Part shown: positions 1 through 12,449 of the stretch, one piece after another | Layout: each line of letters starts with the position of its first letter | Numbering within the stretch: position 1 is the first letter of the stretch | Source: Posidonia oceanica | Lineage: Eukaryota; Streptophyta; Magnoliopsida; Alismatales; Posidoniaceae | Assembly (NCBI GenBank): GCA_037176725.1 | Contig: JAZBRS010000054.1 | Location: forward strand, 17,440,001-17,504,000 | Direction of reading: 5' to 3' | DNA length: 64,000 bases | The notes under the pieces: generated by a model | What the model was told of the DNA's origin: nothing | The model's input: the letters and a program-made list of their open reading frames with translations, nothing else | Databases searched by the model: none | Position numbers and translations under genes: made by a program

Positions 1-1344
1 TACGCCTCAGTCTCCCTTTTAATTTATTCTCTTCTGCAAATATGGTTTGGATGTTCTTCCGTGGATCAATATGATACATGTGTTCTTGTGGGTCCCTGAA
101 TATCATATTTTAGATCATATGCTAATGTTTTTTTAGGATTCTTCTTCCCCGTTTTAAAAAATGACCTTCCTGAGTGTGGACACTAAGAATCCTAACGTCC
201 TATGTAAGACGCAGGGAATTCAACGTCGTATAACCCAGGCAACTGTCTAGCTTAATGGCATCTTTGAATCTCTTTTCTTTGGAATGCTTATTTGAGTTAT
301 GAATGCATGCCAAGTCCTTGCCCCTTTTCAGTTACTCTGTGAGTTACATGGCTACTGATCCTTGAATGCATGCCAACTTTTTACAGAATCCATGCTCTCT
401 ACGTTGGACGTTATGAACACCAGCGTCTTATGTAAAACGCAGGGTTTGTAGTGTTTAACATCCAGAGTCCGTAACATTCAAATTTCATTCTTGCTTCTTT
501 GTTTCTGTACTTTGATCGTTATTCCATTGGTTATCTAGCTTTTATTTATCCATAGCTTTCATGTGACATTAAAATCCCTGTTTTCCAAAATATACATGCT
601 TTCTGTAGATTTTTGCCCTCTGTGTTGAACGTTGAGTATTCCAACGTCTTACATAATACACAAGGTACCCCAACGTCCAACGTTTTAAACTTACCGCATC
701 CTATTTTAAAACGCAATTTTCGACTCAAACGTCGTTTTCACCTTTGGTTGCTTCCACAGGCATGCTCCAACATCCAGGCATGTGGTTTAATAATTGTTCT
801 CCAGTTATGCACCTTGGTTTTGTTTTCTCGACTTGTTTATCATCGTGTCGCAGCAATTTAACTTTGATTAGTCATTTTAGCATGGTTTGCTAAGCTTTGT
901 ATGGTTTATAAATGCATGTTGCAAACTGCCCTCAGATGAACATAAATCGGCATTAAACGTCAACATTAACCACACAAGAGCAGATTGGCTAAGAAAGACC
1001 AACTTCCTTGGACGTGTCGGGGTACCTGACACCTTCCCCACGCGTAACAGTAGTCCTTACCCTTTCTCTGGACTGCATTGACCTTGTGTCATACACATTT
1101 GGATCGAATTAGCAAGTTTTCGAACTCCACAAGTTTTTTTGCATGTTTTTGCTGACGATTTTCCAAGTCTTCCGATTTTAATAAATTAGGTGGCGATTCT
1201 GTTTTTACTTTTTCCTTATTTTCCTTTGCGTTCACCTGCTCTTCCGGTGTTTTCGAGTCAAGTTCTCCTCGGATTCACCGTTAGCCGTGACCTCTCTTTT
1301 TCACCCGTGTCGGTCATCCGACATCGCGGTTTGGGACGATCACA
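1..1344 (+). repeat. Partial LTR, left arm
   Basis: This is the 3' part of the LTR. Bases around 1015-1060 carry the wording typical of Tat/Ogre-type LTRs (a GACACCTTCCCC...GCGTAAC motif), and 1190-1205 carries GGTGGCGATTCTG. The proposed end is CACA at 1344, just before a primer-site-like motif. Three palindromic units lie within it. No protein of interest is encoded; the small open frames here are chance. Confidence 0.55.
165..690. repeat. Three regularly spaced palindromic units in the left LTR
   Basis: Units centre near 203, 431 and 652 (spacing 228 and 221 bp). Each has a core like GCGTCTTATGTAAGACGC flanked by outer inverted arms with AACGTC or GACGTT. They mirror the units centred at 15095, 14870 and 14645 in the right arm. 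Confidence 0.8.
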
Positions 1345-1351
1345 GGAAAGT

Positions 1352-1369
1352 AGCGACTCCACTTGGGAT
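1352..1369 (+). other. Primer-binding-site-like motif, left arm
   Basis: AGCGACTCCACTTGGGAT follows the proposed LTR end. It resembles the GGCGACTCYRCTGGGGA wording found behind the LTR of many Tat-lineage elements. The mirrored copy lies at 13941-13958. Which tRNA it would pair with was not established. Confidence 0.4.
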
Positions 1370-2409
1370 ACAGACTCTGGCTTTCGTTTTCTGCCTTTCC
1401 GCTTCTGTGTGACTTACTCTTTGCTTAGCTTAGCATTTAATTATCATGTTTGCTTTATCACGTTAATCCATGCCTTTTGCCTCGTGTTCGGCTATTTTTA
1501 CACAAATATGCTATACCACCTCACTTATACACATACCATGCTTATACATGCCTTTTGATGTGTTGATTGCCTTTAATTTTAACTAAGCATGTGACACAAT
1601 ACTAGTACATACCATGAGCATGTCTTTTGCAATGATATATGATGCTTTGCTTGCCATAATTGAGTGATTTTCTTCCTCTTTTGCACTAATCCTAAGGACA
1701 ATTAGAGATTTATTGTTTCCCCATGACTAAGAAAAAATGAGAAGTAAAAACAATTCAATGAACAACAAGAGACACAAACACACTTTCATCCCCTTTGGGT
1801 TAATAAAATACGCAAGTAAAAGACTTTAATCATGTTTGCATATATGACCATATAGGACATACATCTTCTCATCTTTGAGTCCACCCACCAGTCTAAGAAG
1901 AACAGTACCGGTCTCTTGTTCCATCGCTTTAGCGTGGGACGAGTTGGTCGGAGGTTGCATCAATGTTAGTAGAGGGTACAACCCATGCTTTGACAGGGTC
2001 GAGGCTCCTAACGCACCACCCGTAATTGTCTAAACTTTACCAGGATTTAGACGGGAACCATTCTTTCTGCCTGAGTTGGTGACCCGTACACTTGTAAGAG
2101 TCCGCAGTACACAGCCTACTAGAACACACTAAACTGGTGAGAAAGAGCATACTAGAAAGCATCCATTTGCATGAGCGTCATCCATGCCACAATTAAAAAC
2201 ATTTGCATTTTTCCTCAGGTTTTAACACCTGTTTGTCGTTCTGTTGCACAGGTCAGTGAGCGAGTTCCCTATCCAGAGTTTAAGTTTTTCTTTCAATGAC
2301 GCCCCTGTTGCGACACCTTTTCTCGACCATCCATTCCTGAGCTGTCCGCCATTGCGACGATAGCTTGTCCTAGGACCCGTCCTCTCGTTTATCGTCGCAG
2401 TCCCTTCCT

Positions 2410-4628
2410 CACTCGCTCACAGTCAACCATGGCCCAGCGCGCCGGTGAGCCTCAATATTCTGTGCTCCGGAGGAGATTTCCACTTCGATCCCTCCGACTC
2501 TCACTTTGACTCCTACTGTGCCTCTCTCGACACCAATATCCCACCCTCTGGTGCACGGAACGCCCCTGTATTCTGTAAGGCATAGGCAAACCTTCGCCAC
2601 TCCGGATAATGTCATCGAGTCCATCTTAGTAACTACCACTCACGCTCCGGAGACTCTGCTGATGGCCTCCTTTTCCCAGGACTATGTCACTTTTGACACC
2701 TTTTCTACTGCAGCGACTTCTGTTATAGGATCCCTGCCATCTGACAATCTGTGTCCTTGCCTCTGACATCTGGTCCCTCACCGACCCTGCATTTCAGTAT
2801 TCCCACTGACGGGACTCTTGACGTGCAGTATCAACATATGATTGAACTTGCCCAAGCACGGCAGGGTATGGCTCTGTCTGTTCGCCCCTCTGTGATTCCC
2901 GCCACTCCTGATGTTCCCGTGTAGCATGCTCCAGCATTCCAGACTCATCGCACTGCACCTCCGCCTCGGTCGTCGCTCCAACTACTCACTGCTCCGACAA
3001 TAGGGGTGTAGCCTCTGCCTTCAACATTTACACCACTCACAGTAAAACATATGACTCCGCCATCTAGTGGCCAGCCCCTTAGGCTGGTAGGAGCACAGTA
3101 CCCCTCGAGCCCGCAGCCCGGCATCACGCCAATGCAGCAACTGCTGCTCCCGCACTCTGCACCGATTACTGCACAGCATTCCGCTTACCCTTACCCAATG
3201 CATCAGCAGGCTCGTTTCCCAGCATGCATACCACCACACACTGCACCCACGCTTGGATACGCTGACCTTCACGTCACATCACTAGACGACGCGATAGTGG
3301 ATCCGGATGAGCACTTAGGTGCGACCCATTCAACGTATGCGACCCCCGTCCAAGCTGCACCATCACCATCGACAGCAGCTCCAAATGCCCACCTCACCAG
3401 GATAGGCGACCTGGAAAGAACACAACGTCTAGTGCAGGGCGGTGATCGCCAATCTTACCAGTTCCAGGACCTTTGCTATTTTCCAGAGGCAATGCTCCCA
3501 TCGAAATTACATATCCCGAACTTTAACAAGTACAATGGTAAGGACTGCCCTATTTCCCATCTGAAGGCGTACTGCGGAGATCTCACTCAGATTCAGGCCG
3601 ACAAGAGGTTGTTGATCCGTTTGTTCCAAAAGAATCTGACTGGCCAAATTCTCAAGTAGTTCACTTCCCTTAATATGGCCACCATTAAGACTTGAAGCGA
3701 CTTCAATAAGGCGTTCCTGTAACAATATTCTTTCAATTTAGACCTAATCCCAAAACACGAAGATCTGGTCGCCAACAAGCAGAAGCCCAACGAGACGTAC
3801 GGGGAGTACGTCGGCAGCTGACGCGTCCTTGGCTCACAGGTTCGCGATAGACCATCTGACGAGGAGTCTATTGAGATTATCATCCGAGGTGCGCAGCTGT
3901 CAACTGAGGCTCCACTTAACATACAGTCTGTCAACACTTTTGCATCTCCGATTCAGGCTGACGCTCGTGTGTAGAGGTCGCTGCGAAATGGCAACTTCCC
4001 TGCGTTCTCCGCGTTCGCCAAGCAAACCACCGCCCCCAACAACAACAACAACAGTGGCAGCAGCAATAGTAACAACAACAACGGCAGCAACAGCCACCCT
4101 AGGAGAAGGAACCCTCCGAGAACCGCCGTTGCGTACGTCGACTCCACTGTCGAGTCCGTCCATGTGGTGGCTCAGTCTGTCCCGAATCAAGTAGTCTATG
4201 CACCTGCAGCTAAGGCACCTCCCACTCTACAAATCACAACCATCGCCCGACAAGTCTATCCTGTTGCATCGGTCTGGCAAAGGCAACGCTAAGGGCCGAA
4301 ACGACCTTACACGAATCAGCGCCACTTCACCCCATTGGTGGAACGCTGAGCGTCGTCTTCCCTAAAGTTGCGTCGCTCCTTAGACTCTCCGAGATTCGCG
4401 CACTGTCGAAGCCACTCCCGCTGTGATTTCACGCGAATCTGTTCTACAATTACCATCTAATAGTGGGATATTTGACGGATAATTGCTTCACGCTGCGGGA
4501 TGCTATTCAGGACTTGATCGACCGAAAGGTCATCAGCATTAACACACAAGAGGCAGCATCCACTTCCGCACCTCCACCAGCATCCACATCTGCATCAAGA
4601 CCAACACCTTCCCAACCTAGCATTGTTC
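2410..4628 (+). pseudogene. Decayed gag of a Tat-like Ty3/gypsy element (left arm)
   Basis: Fragments in shifting frames make up a retrotransposon gag. A Pro/Thr-rich N-terminal part begins with a MAQRAGE-like start near 2429. It is followed by PGITPMQQLLLP and by the conserved core with KLHIPNFNKYNGKD, HLKAYC, RLFQKNLTGQ and, in the next frame, the FNKAFLQQYSFNLD region. A second conserved stretch, VGHLTDNCFTLRDAIQDLI, sits at 4470-4520. An Asn-rich/poly-N stretch lies at 4035-4090. Stop codons (for example at 3657-3659 and near 3973) and frameshifts break it. The motif set fits the Tat/Retand type of capsid domain. No protease, reverse transcriptase or integrase follows. The sequence stops at the Tekay insertion and resumes at 9021. 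Confidence 0.8.
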
Positions 4629-4633
4629 ACCAG

Positions 4634-7600
4634 TGTAACGACCCAAGTCGCTACCCACAAAACCTACAGCCCAACAAATTAAAAATTTAATTAAAAACAA
4701 CATTTTACAATAAACCACTGGGCTAACAACAATATCAATGTCAGGAATGTGACTCCCTCTATATGCATTATACTCCAAACCAGCTAATCATCTGCACCTG
4801 AAAACCAAACAAGCACACGTGAGTGACCTAGAAATCATCACCCAACACACACCTCGCAAAAACCACACGAGAAACCGACGTAAAACCTCCAATACGGCAC
4901 AACCAGTAAAACCCCAAAATCTGGGTCCACAACAAGCAATATAAATAATAAAACACCCTTCCCAAAGCCCACAAGCTAAAACCGAGGAAGACAGGCGTTT
5001 TCAGAAATATAAATCACAAAGCCACGGCCCATCGGTCCAAAACCTCAACACTACACAAAACCCTCCAACCCCTCAAGCTGGGAAAACACTCAGTCCACCG
5101 GCCAAGACAAGGCGGAAATACCTCGCAAACCAAAGCCAAAGCAATATAATGACCCACCGGCCCAAAGCTCAAACCAAAGCCACACGCCACAACAAGGCGA
5201 GAAAACATCTAACCTAAAACGGCCCAAAACACAGACAACAAACTCACGCTATACACAGACAGAAAGCAACTGGCCCAATATGGCCCTAAACAACAGCAAA
5301 ACTCACAAAGTCCGAAACTCAGGCAAAGCTTAAGGCCTAATACGGCCAGCAACAACAAAACACAGCCCCACGGGTACAAAATCACAACTAACCGTATTGC
5401 CTGACACCAAGCAACCAATCTGGTCTCAAGCAGTAGCCAGGGACTCACCCCTGCAGCTCACTGCACTGCCACGGACACCTGCCCTGTGGAGGAGAGTGTC
5501 CGTCCCGGCATCTCGTCACTAGAGACGCCTCAAAAGCAATCCCTCACCAGAGAAGCTACTCACCCCAACTGGGCAAGCTGTCCTCACTCAAGACAAACCA
5601 CAGAGCACGTCTAATATACGGCGACCTCAACTCAGTGCTCCAAACCACTAGAGGCTCCAACCCCTAGGCTCAGCCAGCACCAGTGCCCCGAACCACTAGA
5701 TACTCCACAGAAATTCCAACGATCTCCGCCTCCGGTCAGCATAACTCTTCTGCCAGCTCTATGCAGTCAGAAGTCTTTTACGGATCAAGTCCACCTTGTC
5801 CACATACTGCTGCAAAAATACCGGACCAAGAAGCTGCCGCTCACCTACCTCGCTCCAGCAAACCGGAGATCTACAGGACCTACCATACAGAGCCTCGTAT
5901 GGTGCCATCCCAATGCTAGAATGGTAACTATTATTGTAAGCAAACTCAACCAACGGCAGGTAGTCCTCCCAACTTCCTTGCAAATCCAAGACACAAGCTT
6001 TCAACATATCTTCCAAAGTCTGGATAGTCCTCTCTGTCTGACCATCCGACTGAGAGTGGAAAGCTATACTGAAATTAAGTACCGTGCCAAAAGCCTCCTG
6101 CAGAGTCATCCAGAACCATGAAGTAAACCGCGTGTCCCTATCAAACACGATGCATACAGGAACACCATGCAGCCGAACGATCTCCGATACGTACAGTTCT
6201 GCCAACTGCCGTAAAGGAAGATTCACTCAGATAGCAAGAAAATGAGCTGACGTGGTTAGCCGATTAACGATCACCCACACGGTGTCGTTCTTCCTCGAAG
6301 AACGCGGCAATCCAGTCACAAAATCCATAGAGATGTGTTTTCATTTCCATTCCGGTATACTCAAAGGCTGTAGAATTCCTCCAAGTCTCTGGTGCTCTGC
6401 CTTGACTAGCTGGCAAGTCACACACCTTGCCACATAGCAACTTCTCTCTTCATGCCAGCCACCAAAAATTCTACTTCAGATCCCGATACATCTTTGTGGA
6501 TCCTGGGTGGACGGTCTACTTGGATCTATGAACTTCATCCAGTAACCTCCGCCTGGTCTCCTCGTACTGGGACACAAACAAGCGCTAATCAGACCTCAGC
6601 TCCCCATGTACGCCAAGAGAAAAGTCCGACTCTTCCCCAGCACGCAACTTCTCAACAGTCGCCTGAAAGAAGGAATCTGTCTGCTGACAAGCAACAATGA
6701 ACTCCACTAGCTTGGGATGAACAGACAAGCTCGCCTTATAGGCACCGCCTGCTTCATGATGTAGTCTCTTAAGTCTACAGTCAGCCAGATCCTCCAACAT
6801 AGTCCACTCCTTGACCATCAGGCTAGCCATAACGTGCGTACGCCGACTCAGAGCATCGGCTACCACGTTGGCCTTCCCAGGGTGGTAGGATAAACTGAAA
6901 TCATAATCCTTGAGATACTCCACCCACTTCCGCTGCCGCATGTTGAGGTCCTTCTGAGTAAATATATACTTCAGACTCTTGTGATCCGTGTAGACCTCAA
7001 ACTGCTCTCCATACAGGCAGTGTCACCAAAGCTTCAGCGCGAACACCACAGCAGCCATTTCAAGATCATGGGTAGGGTAGTTCTTCTCGTGGTCTTTCAA
7101 CTGACGGGAGGCATAAGCCACAACATTGCCACGCTGCATCAGAACACTACCCAACCCAACACCACTAGTATCACTATACACAGTGAAGCTACCACTTCCA
7201 GAAGATAAGGTCAGAACAGGAGCAGAAGTCAGACGAACCTTCAACTCATTGAAACTCGCCTCACAACCTTGGTCCCAAATGAACGGAACCCCATGCTTAG
7301 TGAGAGCAGTCAAGGATGAAGAAATGGAAGAGAAATCCCTGATAAACCTCCTGTAGTAACCTGCTAACCCTAGGAAACTTCTAATCTCAGACACACTCCT
7401 AGGTCTCTGCCAATTGCTGACCGCCTCAACCATGGCAGGATCAACTCTGACGCCGTCTCCAGAGATAAGATGGCCAAGGAACATAACCTCCATCAACCAG
7501 AACTCACACTTGGAGAACTTAGCGTACAGCTGGGGCTACCTCAGAACATCCAGCACCGCCCTCAGATGTTGGGCATGAGCTGCCTCATCCGAGGAGTAAA

Positions 7601-9020
7601 CCAAGATGTCGTCTACAAAGACCACCACAAATCAGTCCAAAAACGGCCTGAAGATCCGATTCATCAATTCCATGAATGCGGCAGGGGCGTTAGTCAAGCC
7701 AAAGGGCATAACCACGAACTCAAAGTGACCGTACCGCGTCCAGAAGGCAGTCTTCTGAATGTCTGACTCATGGATCCTCAACTGGTGATATCCTGATCTC
7801 AGATCAATCTTCGAGAAGACGGAGGCAGACTGCAACTGCTCAAACAGGTCTTCCACACGGAACAAAGGATACTTGTTCTTCACAGTAAGCTAATTCAACA
7901 TCCGATAGTCTATACACAACCGGAGTGAGCCATCCTTCTTACGGACGAACAAGACAGGCGCTCGCCACGGAGACACACTTGGCCTAATGAATCCCTTGTC
8001 CAGCAACTCCTACAGTTGGGCCTTGAGCTCCCGCAACTCAGCTGGCACCATCCGATAAGGATTCTTCGCAACAGCACCACTGTCCGGAGTCAGCTAAATA
8101 AAGAACTCCACTTCCCTGTGAGGTGGCATACCAGGCAAATCATCCGGGAAAACGTCGGGATATTCACACACAACAGATATGTTGTGAACACCTGACTCCG
8201 GAGAAGGAGAGGTAATCACACTAGCAAGGTACCCCACACAACCCCAAGCCAAAGACTTGTAAACCTTCACAGCAGAAATCACAAGCTTAGGCTTACCCTG
8301 GCGCACACCTTGCACAAAGAAGGAACCAGCCCCAGTAGCGAGCACAAAGAAGGAACCAAGCCCCACCGACGGTCCACACGCACACCAAGCACGCCGCTCC
8401 ACCGGGAAGCCGACCGAAGCTCGCTCGCCGCACCACCGACTGCCACCGCACGCCGGCCACCACCACAGCCGCCAACCACCAGCGGAAAGGAAGAGGAGGA
8501 AGGAAGAGGGGACGGAAGGGGAAGAAGGAGGGGAGGAGGGAGGGAGAGGAAGGAGGGGGAGAGATCGGGTGGGGAAAAGGGAGGAGGAGGAGAGGACTGC
8601 CTGCCGGCTAAAGGCTAGGGCACCCGGGGGAGAAGGAGGAGGAGGAAGGCACGAGCCGAGGAGGGGGAGGAGGAAGCCGCACATGAGGGAGGAGGGGAGA
8701 CGCGCGTGAGGGAATGGGGAAGGGAAAGAGAGGGCACGTGAGTGAGGGGTGGGGGAGGAAAGAGAGAGAGGAAAGGAAAGAGAGAGGGAGAGAGAGTAAG
8801 GGAGAGAGAGAGAGAGAAACACAGGGACCAAGCCACAACCTGTCCCACCAACCACCATAAGTGGGATTCCACCACAACAATACAGGTGGAGACCCACACA
8901 ACTCACAGATGGGACCCACAACAACTCAAGTAGGGCCCGTAAGGCCACTAACACCCGACAAAAGCCAAGGAATTCATTAAACAAGCATAATTACAAGGAA
9001 ATGAATTCCCAGGTGTTACA
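4634..9020 (-). mobile_element. Internally deleted Ty3/gypsy (Tekay/Del-like) element inserted in the left arm
   Basis: The element begins TGTAACGACC on the plus strand at 4634 and ends GGTGTTACA at 9020. Both sides are flanked by the 5-bp duplication ACCAG (4629-4633 and 9021-9025). The right arm shows the unoccupied site (9431-9435). Coding sequence is on the minus strand and covers only the end of the protease-RT linker through most of integrase. The outer parts (4634-5690 and 8300-9020) look like portions of two LTRs, but they do not obviously match each other. That implies deletions at both LTR-internal junctions, removing gag and protease on one side and the integrase C-terminus on the other. 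The stretch 8480-8830 is purine-rich low-complexity DNA. Confidence 0.85.
5690..8300 (-). pseudogene. Decayed pol of the Tekay-like element (RT, RNase H, integrase)
   Basis: On the minus strand the order is: the protease-RT linker and RT start (GKPKLVISAVKV; YPDVFPDDLPGMPPHREVEF; about 8290-8095); the RT palm ([33 protein letters not shown]; 7883-7632), with a stop just before a FVDDIL catalytic box; the RT thumb and RNase H ([41 protein letters not shown]; 7496-7023); the RNase H end ([16 protein letters not shown]; 6941-6585); and the integrase core (FHSQSDGQTERTIQTLEDML, EFAYNNSYHSSIGMAPYEAL; 6226-5759). Stops interrupt it, for example at 8094-8096 and 7629-7631. The reading ends after the YADRRRR motif near 5715, before any chromodomain. 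The integrase wording fits the Tekay/Del chromovirus lineage. It cannot be active. Confidence 0.85.
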
Positions 9021-9179
9021 ACCAGCCTTTGCTGGAGCATTCTAACCCAAGAGGCGCAGGGACCTCAGAAGTGCACTCCATCTTCCCCTCCAGGTCCACT
9101 ATGTCTGTGGTGGACCCCTCTGATCTCATTCAGGATATCTCTAAGCCTTTTCCCTCCGCTCTCTATCTTGCAATAGTTG

Positions 9180-9276
9180 ACAAGTGGTTGAGCTTGGGGT
9201 TGCATGGTGGGCCGCGCGGTGGAGCACTCCGGTTTGACGTCCAATCGGATCATATGGATTCCTGACTCGGAGTCGG
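9180..9276. other. Unpaired 97-bp centre of the giant palindrome
   Basis: The left arm ends ...CAATAGTTG at 9179 and the right arm begins CAACTACTGC at 9277. The 97 bp between are not self-complementary. Read on the minus strand they stay open as a continuation of the gag-proximal frame (DSESGIHMIRLDVKPEC), so the centre probably comes from the same element, present once. Confidence 0.75.
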
Positions 9277-11724
9277 CAACTACTGCAATATAGAGAAAGG
9301 AAGGAAAAGGCTCAGAGATATCTTGAATGAGATCAGAAGGGTCCACCACGGACGTAGTGGACCCGGAGGGGAAGATGGAGTGCACTCCTGAGGTACCCGC
9401 GCCTCCCAAGCTAGAATGCTCAAGCAAAGGCTGGTGGTCAATGCTAGGATGGGAGGATACTGGTCCTGATGCAGATGTGGATGCTGGTAGAGGTACGGAA
9501 GTAGATGTTGGTGGAGGTACGGAAGTAGATGTTGCCTCCTGCGTGTTAATGCTGATGACCTTTCGGTCGATCAAGTCCTGAATAGCATCCCGCAGCGTGA
9601 AGCAATTATCCGTCAAATGCCCCACAACTCGATGGTAATTGCATAACAGATTCGCGTGAAACCATACCGAGAGTAGATTCGACGGTGGGCGAATCTCGGA
9701 GAGTCTAAGGAGCGACGCAACCTTAGGGAAGATGACGCTCAGCGTTCCACCAACGGGGTGAAGTGGCGCTGATTCGTGTAAGGTCATTTCGGCCCTTAGC
9801 GTTGCCTTTGCCAGACCGATGCAACAGGATAGACCTGTCGGGCGATGGTTGTGATTTGTAGAGTGGGAGGTGCCTTAGGTGCAGGTGCATAGACTACCTG
9901 ATTCGGGACAGGCTGAGCCACCACATGGACGGACTCGACAGGGGAGTCGACGTACGCAACGGCGGTTCTCGGAGGATTCCTTCTCCTAAGGTGGCTATTG
10001 CTGCCGTTGTTGTTGTTGCTATTGCTGCTGCCACTGTTGTTGTTGTTGTTGTGGGCGGTGGCTTGCTTGGCGAACACGGAGAATGCAGAGAAGTTGCCAC
10101 TTCGCAGCGACCTCTACACACGAGTGTCAGCCTGAATCAGAGATGCAAAAGTGTTGACAGACTGTATGCTAAGCAGAGTCTCAGTTGACGGCTGCGCACC
10201 TCGGATGATAATCTCAATAGACTCCTCGTCAAAGGGCCTATCGCAAACCTATGAGCCGAGGACGCGCCAGCGGCCGACGTACTCCCCGTACGTCTCGTTG
10301 GGTTTCTGCTTGTTGGCGACCAGATCTTCGTATTTTGGAATTAGGTCCAAATTGAAAGAGTATTGTTACAGGAACGCCTTACTGAGGTCGCTACAAGTCT
10401 TGATGGTGGCCATATTAAGGGAAGTGAACTACTAGAGGCCAGACCAGTCAGACTCTTTTGGAACAAACGAATCAACAACCTCTTGTCAGCCTGAATATGA
10501 ACGAGATCTCCGCAGTACGCCCTCAGATGGAAAATAAGATACCCATACCATTGTACTTGTTAAAGTCCGAGATATGTAATTTCGATGGGAGCACCACCTC
10601 TGGGAAATAACAAAGGTCCCGGAACGGATAGGATTGACGATCACCACCCTGCACTAAACGTAGTGCTCTTTTCAAGTGGCCTATCCTGTTGAGGAGGGCA
10701 TCTGGAGCCGCTGCCAATGGTGAGGGTGCAGCTTGGACGGGGGTCACATACGTTGAATGGGTCGCACCTAAGTGCTCCTCCGGATCCACCATCGCGTCGC
10801 CTGGTGATGCGACGTGAGGGTCAGCGTATCCGTGCGTGGGTGCAGTGTGTGGTAGTATGCATGCTAGGAAACGAACCTGCTGATGTACTGAGTAAGGGTA
10901 AGCAGAATGCTGTGCAATAATCAGTGCAGAGTACGGGAGTAGCAGCTGCTGCACTGGCGTGATGCCGGACAGCGGGTTCGAGGAGTACTGCGCTCCTACC
11001 AGCCTAAGGGGGTGGCCACTAGATGGCGGAGTCATATGCTTTACTGTGAGTGGTGTAAATGTAGAAAACAGAGGCTGCGCCTCCATCATCGGAGCAGTAA
11101 GTAGCTAGAGCGACGATCGAGGCGAAAATGCAATGCTATGAGTGCAGGAGCACGCTGCACAGGAACATCAGGAGCGGCGGGAATCACAGAGAGGCGAACA
11201 GACAGAGCCATACCCTGCAGTGCCTGGGCAAGCTCAATCAGATGTTGATACTGCATATTAGGAGTCCCGTCAGTGGAAATACTGAAATGCGAGGTCGGTG
11301 AGGGACCAGATGTTAGAGGCAAGGACACAGACTGTCCAGAAGGCAGGAATCCTATAGCAGAAGTCGCCGCAGCAGAAAAGGTGTCAAAAGTGACATAGTC
11401 CTGGAGAGAGGAGGCCGTCAGTAGAGTCTCCGAAGTGCGATTGGTAGTTACTAAGATGGACTCAGTGACAGGATCTGGAGTAGCGAAAGTCTGCCAATGC
11501 CCTACAGAATACAGAGGCGTTCTGTGCACCAGAGGGTGGGATATTGGTGTCGAGAGAGGCACAGTGGGAGTCAAAGTGAGAGTCGGAGGGACCGAAGTAG
11601 AAATCCCCTCCGGAGCAACAGAATGTTGGGACTCACCGGCACGCTGGGCCATGGCTGACTGGGAGCGAGTGAGGACGGGACTGCGACAATGAACAAGAGG
11701 ACGGGTCCTAAGACGAGCTATCAT
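9277..11724 (-). pseudogene. Decayed gag of a Tat-like Ty3/gypsy element (right arm)
   Basis: Minus-strand partner of the left-arm gag, in pieces: 11724-11086 (Thr/Pro-rich N-terminus), 11089-10523 (with PSKLHISDFNKYNGM, then a frameshift), 10077-9796 (Asn/Ser-rich linker and YPVASVWQRQR) and 9787-9277 (VGHLTDNCFTLRDAIQDLI, then a Ser/Thr/Pro-rich tail). The last piece reads through the palindrome centre into the opposite arm, so its C-terminal residues are an artefact of the inversion. It is less damaged than the left copy in some parts and more in others, which fits independent decay of two old copies. Confidence 0.8.
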
Positions 11725-12449
11725 CGCAATGGCAGACAGCTCAAGAAAGGATAGTCTAGAAAAGGTGTCGCAATAGGGGCATCATTGAAAGAAAAACTCA
11801 AACTCCAGCTAAAGAATTCGCTCACTGACCTGTGCAACAGAACGACAATATGAAGAAAAATGCAAGTGTTTTTAATTATGGCATGGATGACACTCATGCA
11901 AATAGATGCTTTCTAGTATGCTCTCTCTCACAAGTCTAATGTGTTCTAGTAGGCTGTGTACTTCGAACTCTTACAGGTGTACGGGTCACCGACTCAGGCA
12001 GAAAGAAAGGTCCCCGTCTAAATCCTAGCAAAGCTCAGGCAATAACGGATGGTGCGTTAGGAGCCTCGACCCTGCCAAAGCATGGGTTGTACCCTCTACT
12101 AACACCGACGCAACTCCTGACAAGAAGGGACAGACCGACCAACTCGCCCCACACCAAAGCGATGGAACAAGAGACCAGTACTGTCCTTCTTAGACTGGTA
12201 GGTGGACTCAAAGACGAGAAGATGCATGCCCTATATGCTCATTCATGCAAACATGATTAAAGTATTTTACTTACGTGTTTTATTAACCCAAAGGAGATGA
12301 AAGTGTGTTTGTGTCTCTAGTTATTCCTAGAATTGATTTTACTTGCCATTTTTAATTAGTCATGGGAAACAATCAATCTCTAATTGTCCTTACGATTAGT
12401 GCAAAGGAGGAAGAAAATCACCCAATTATGGTAAGCAAAGCATCACACA

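Larger units (their letters stand above)
1..9179 (+). repeat. Left arm of a giant inverted repeat (LTR-leader-gag of a Tat-like Ty3/gypsy element)
   Basis: Read on the plus strand, this stretch (leaving out the element at 4634-9020) matches the reverse complement of 9277-15298 from end to end. Base 1 pairs with about 15298 and base 9179 pairs with 9277. In a 158-bp sample beside the centre (9021-9179 against its partner) I counted about 20 mismatches, near 87% identity, mostly transitions. The order is LTR, a primer-site-like motif, an untranslated leader and a broken gag facing the centre. No pol or second LTR is present in the arm. The arm continues beyond the window's left edge. Confidence 0.9.

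Noticed and set aside
4000..4194. Poly-Thr and poly-Leu/Val frames at the gag linker
   Set aside because: They are alternative-frame translations of the AAC repeat that encodes the Asn-rich gag linker.
8310..8618. Gly/Arg/Glu-rich open frame on the plus strand
   Set aside because: It is a shadow of GGA-rich low-complexity DNA antisense to the element, with no family resemblance.
8094..8984. 296-codon open frame as a host gene
   Set aside because: Its first two thirds are Ser/Leu/Pro-rich translation of purine/pyrimidine-rich LTR sequence, and the last third is retrotransposon pol.
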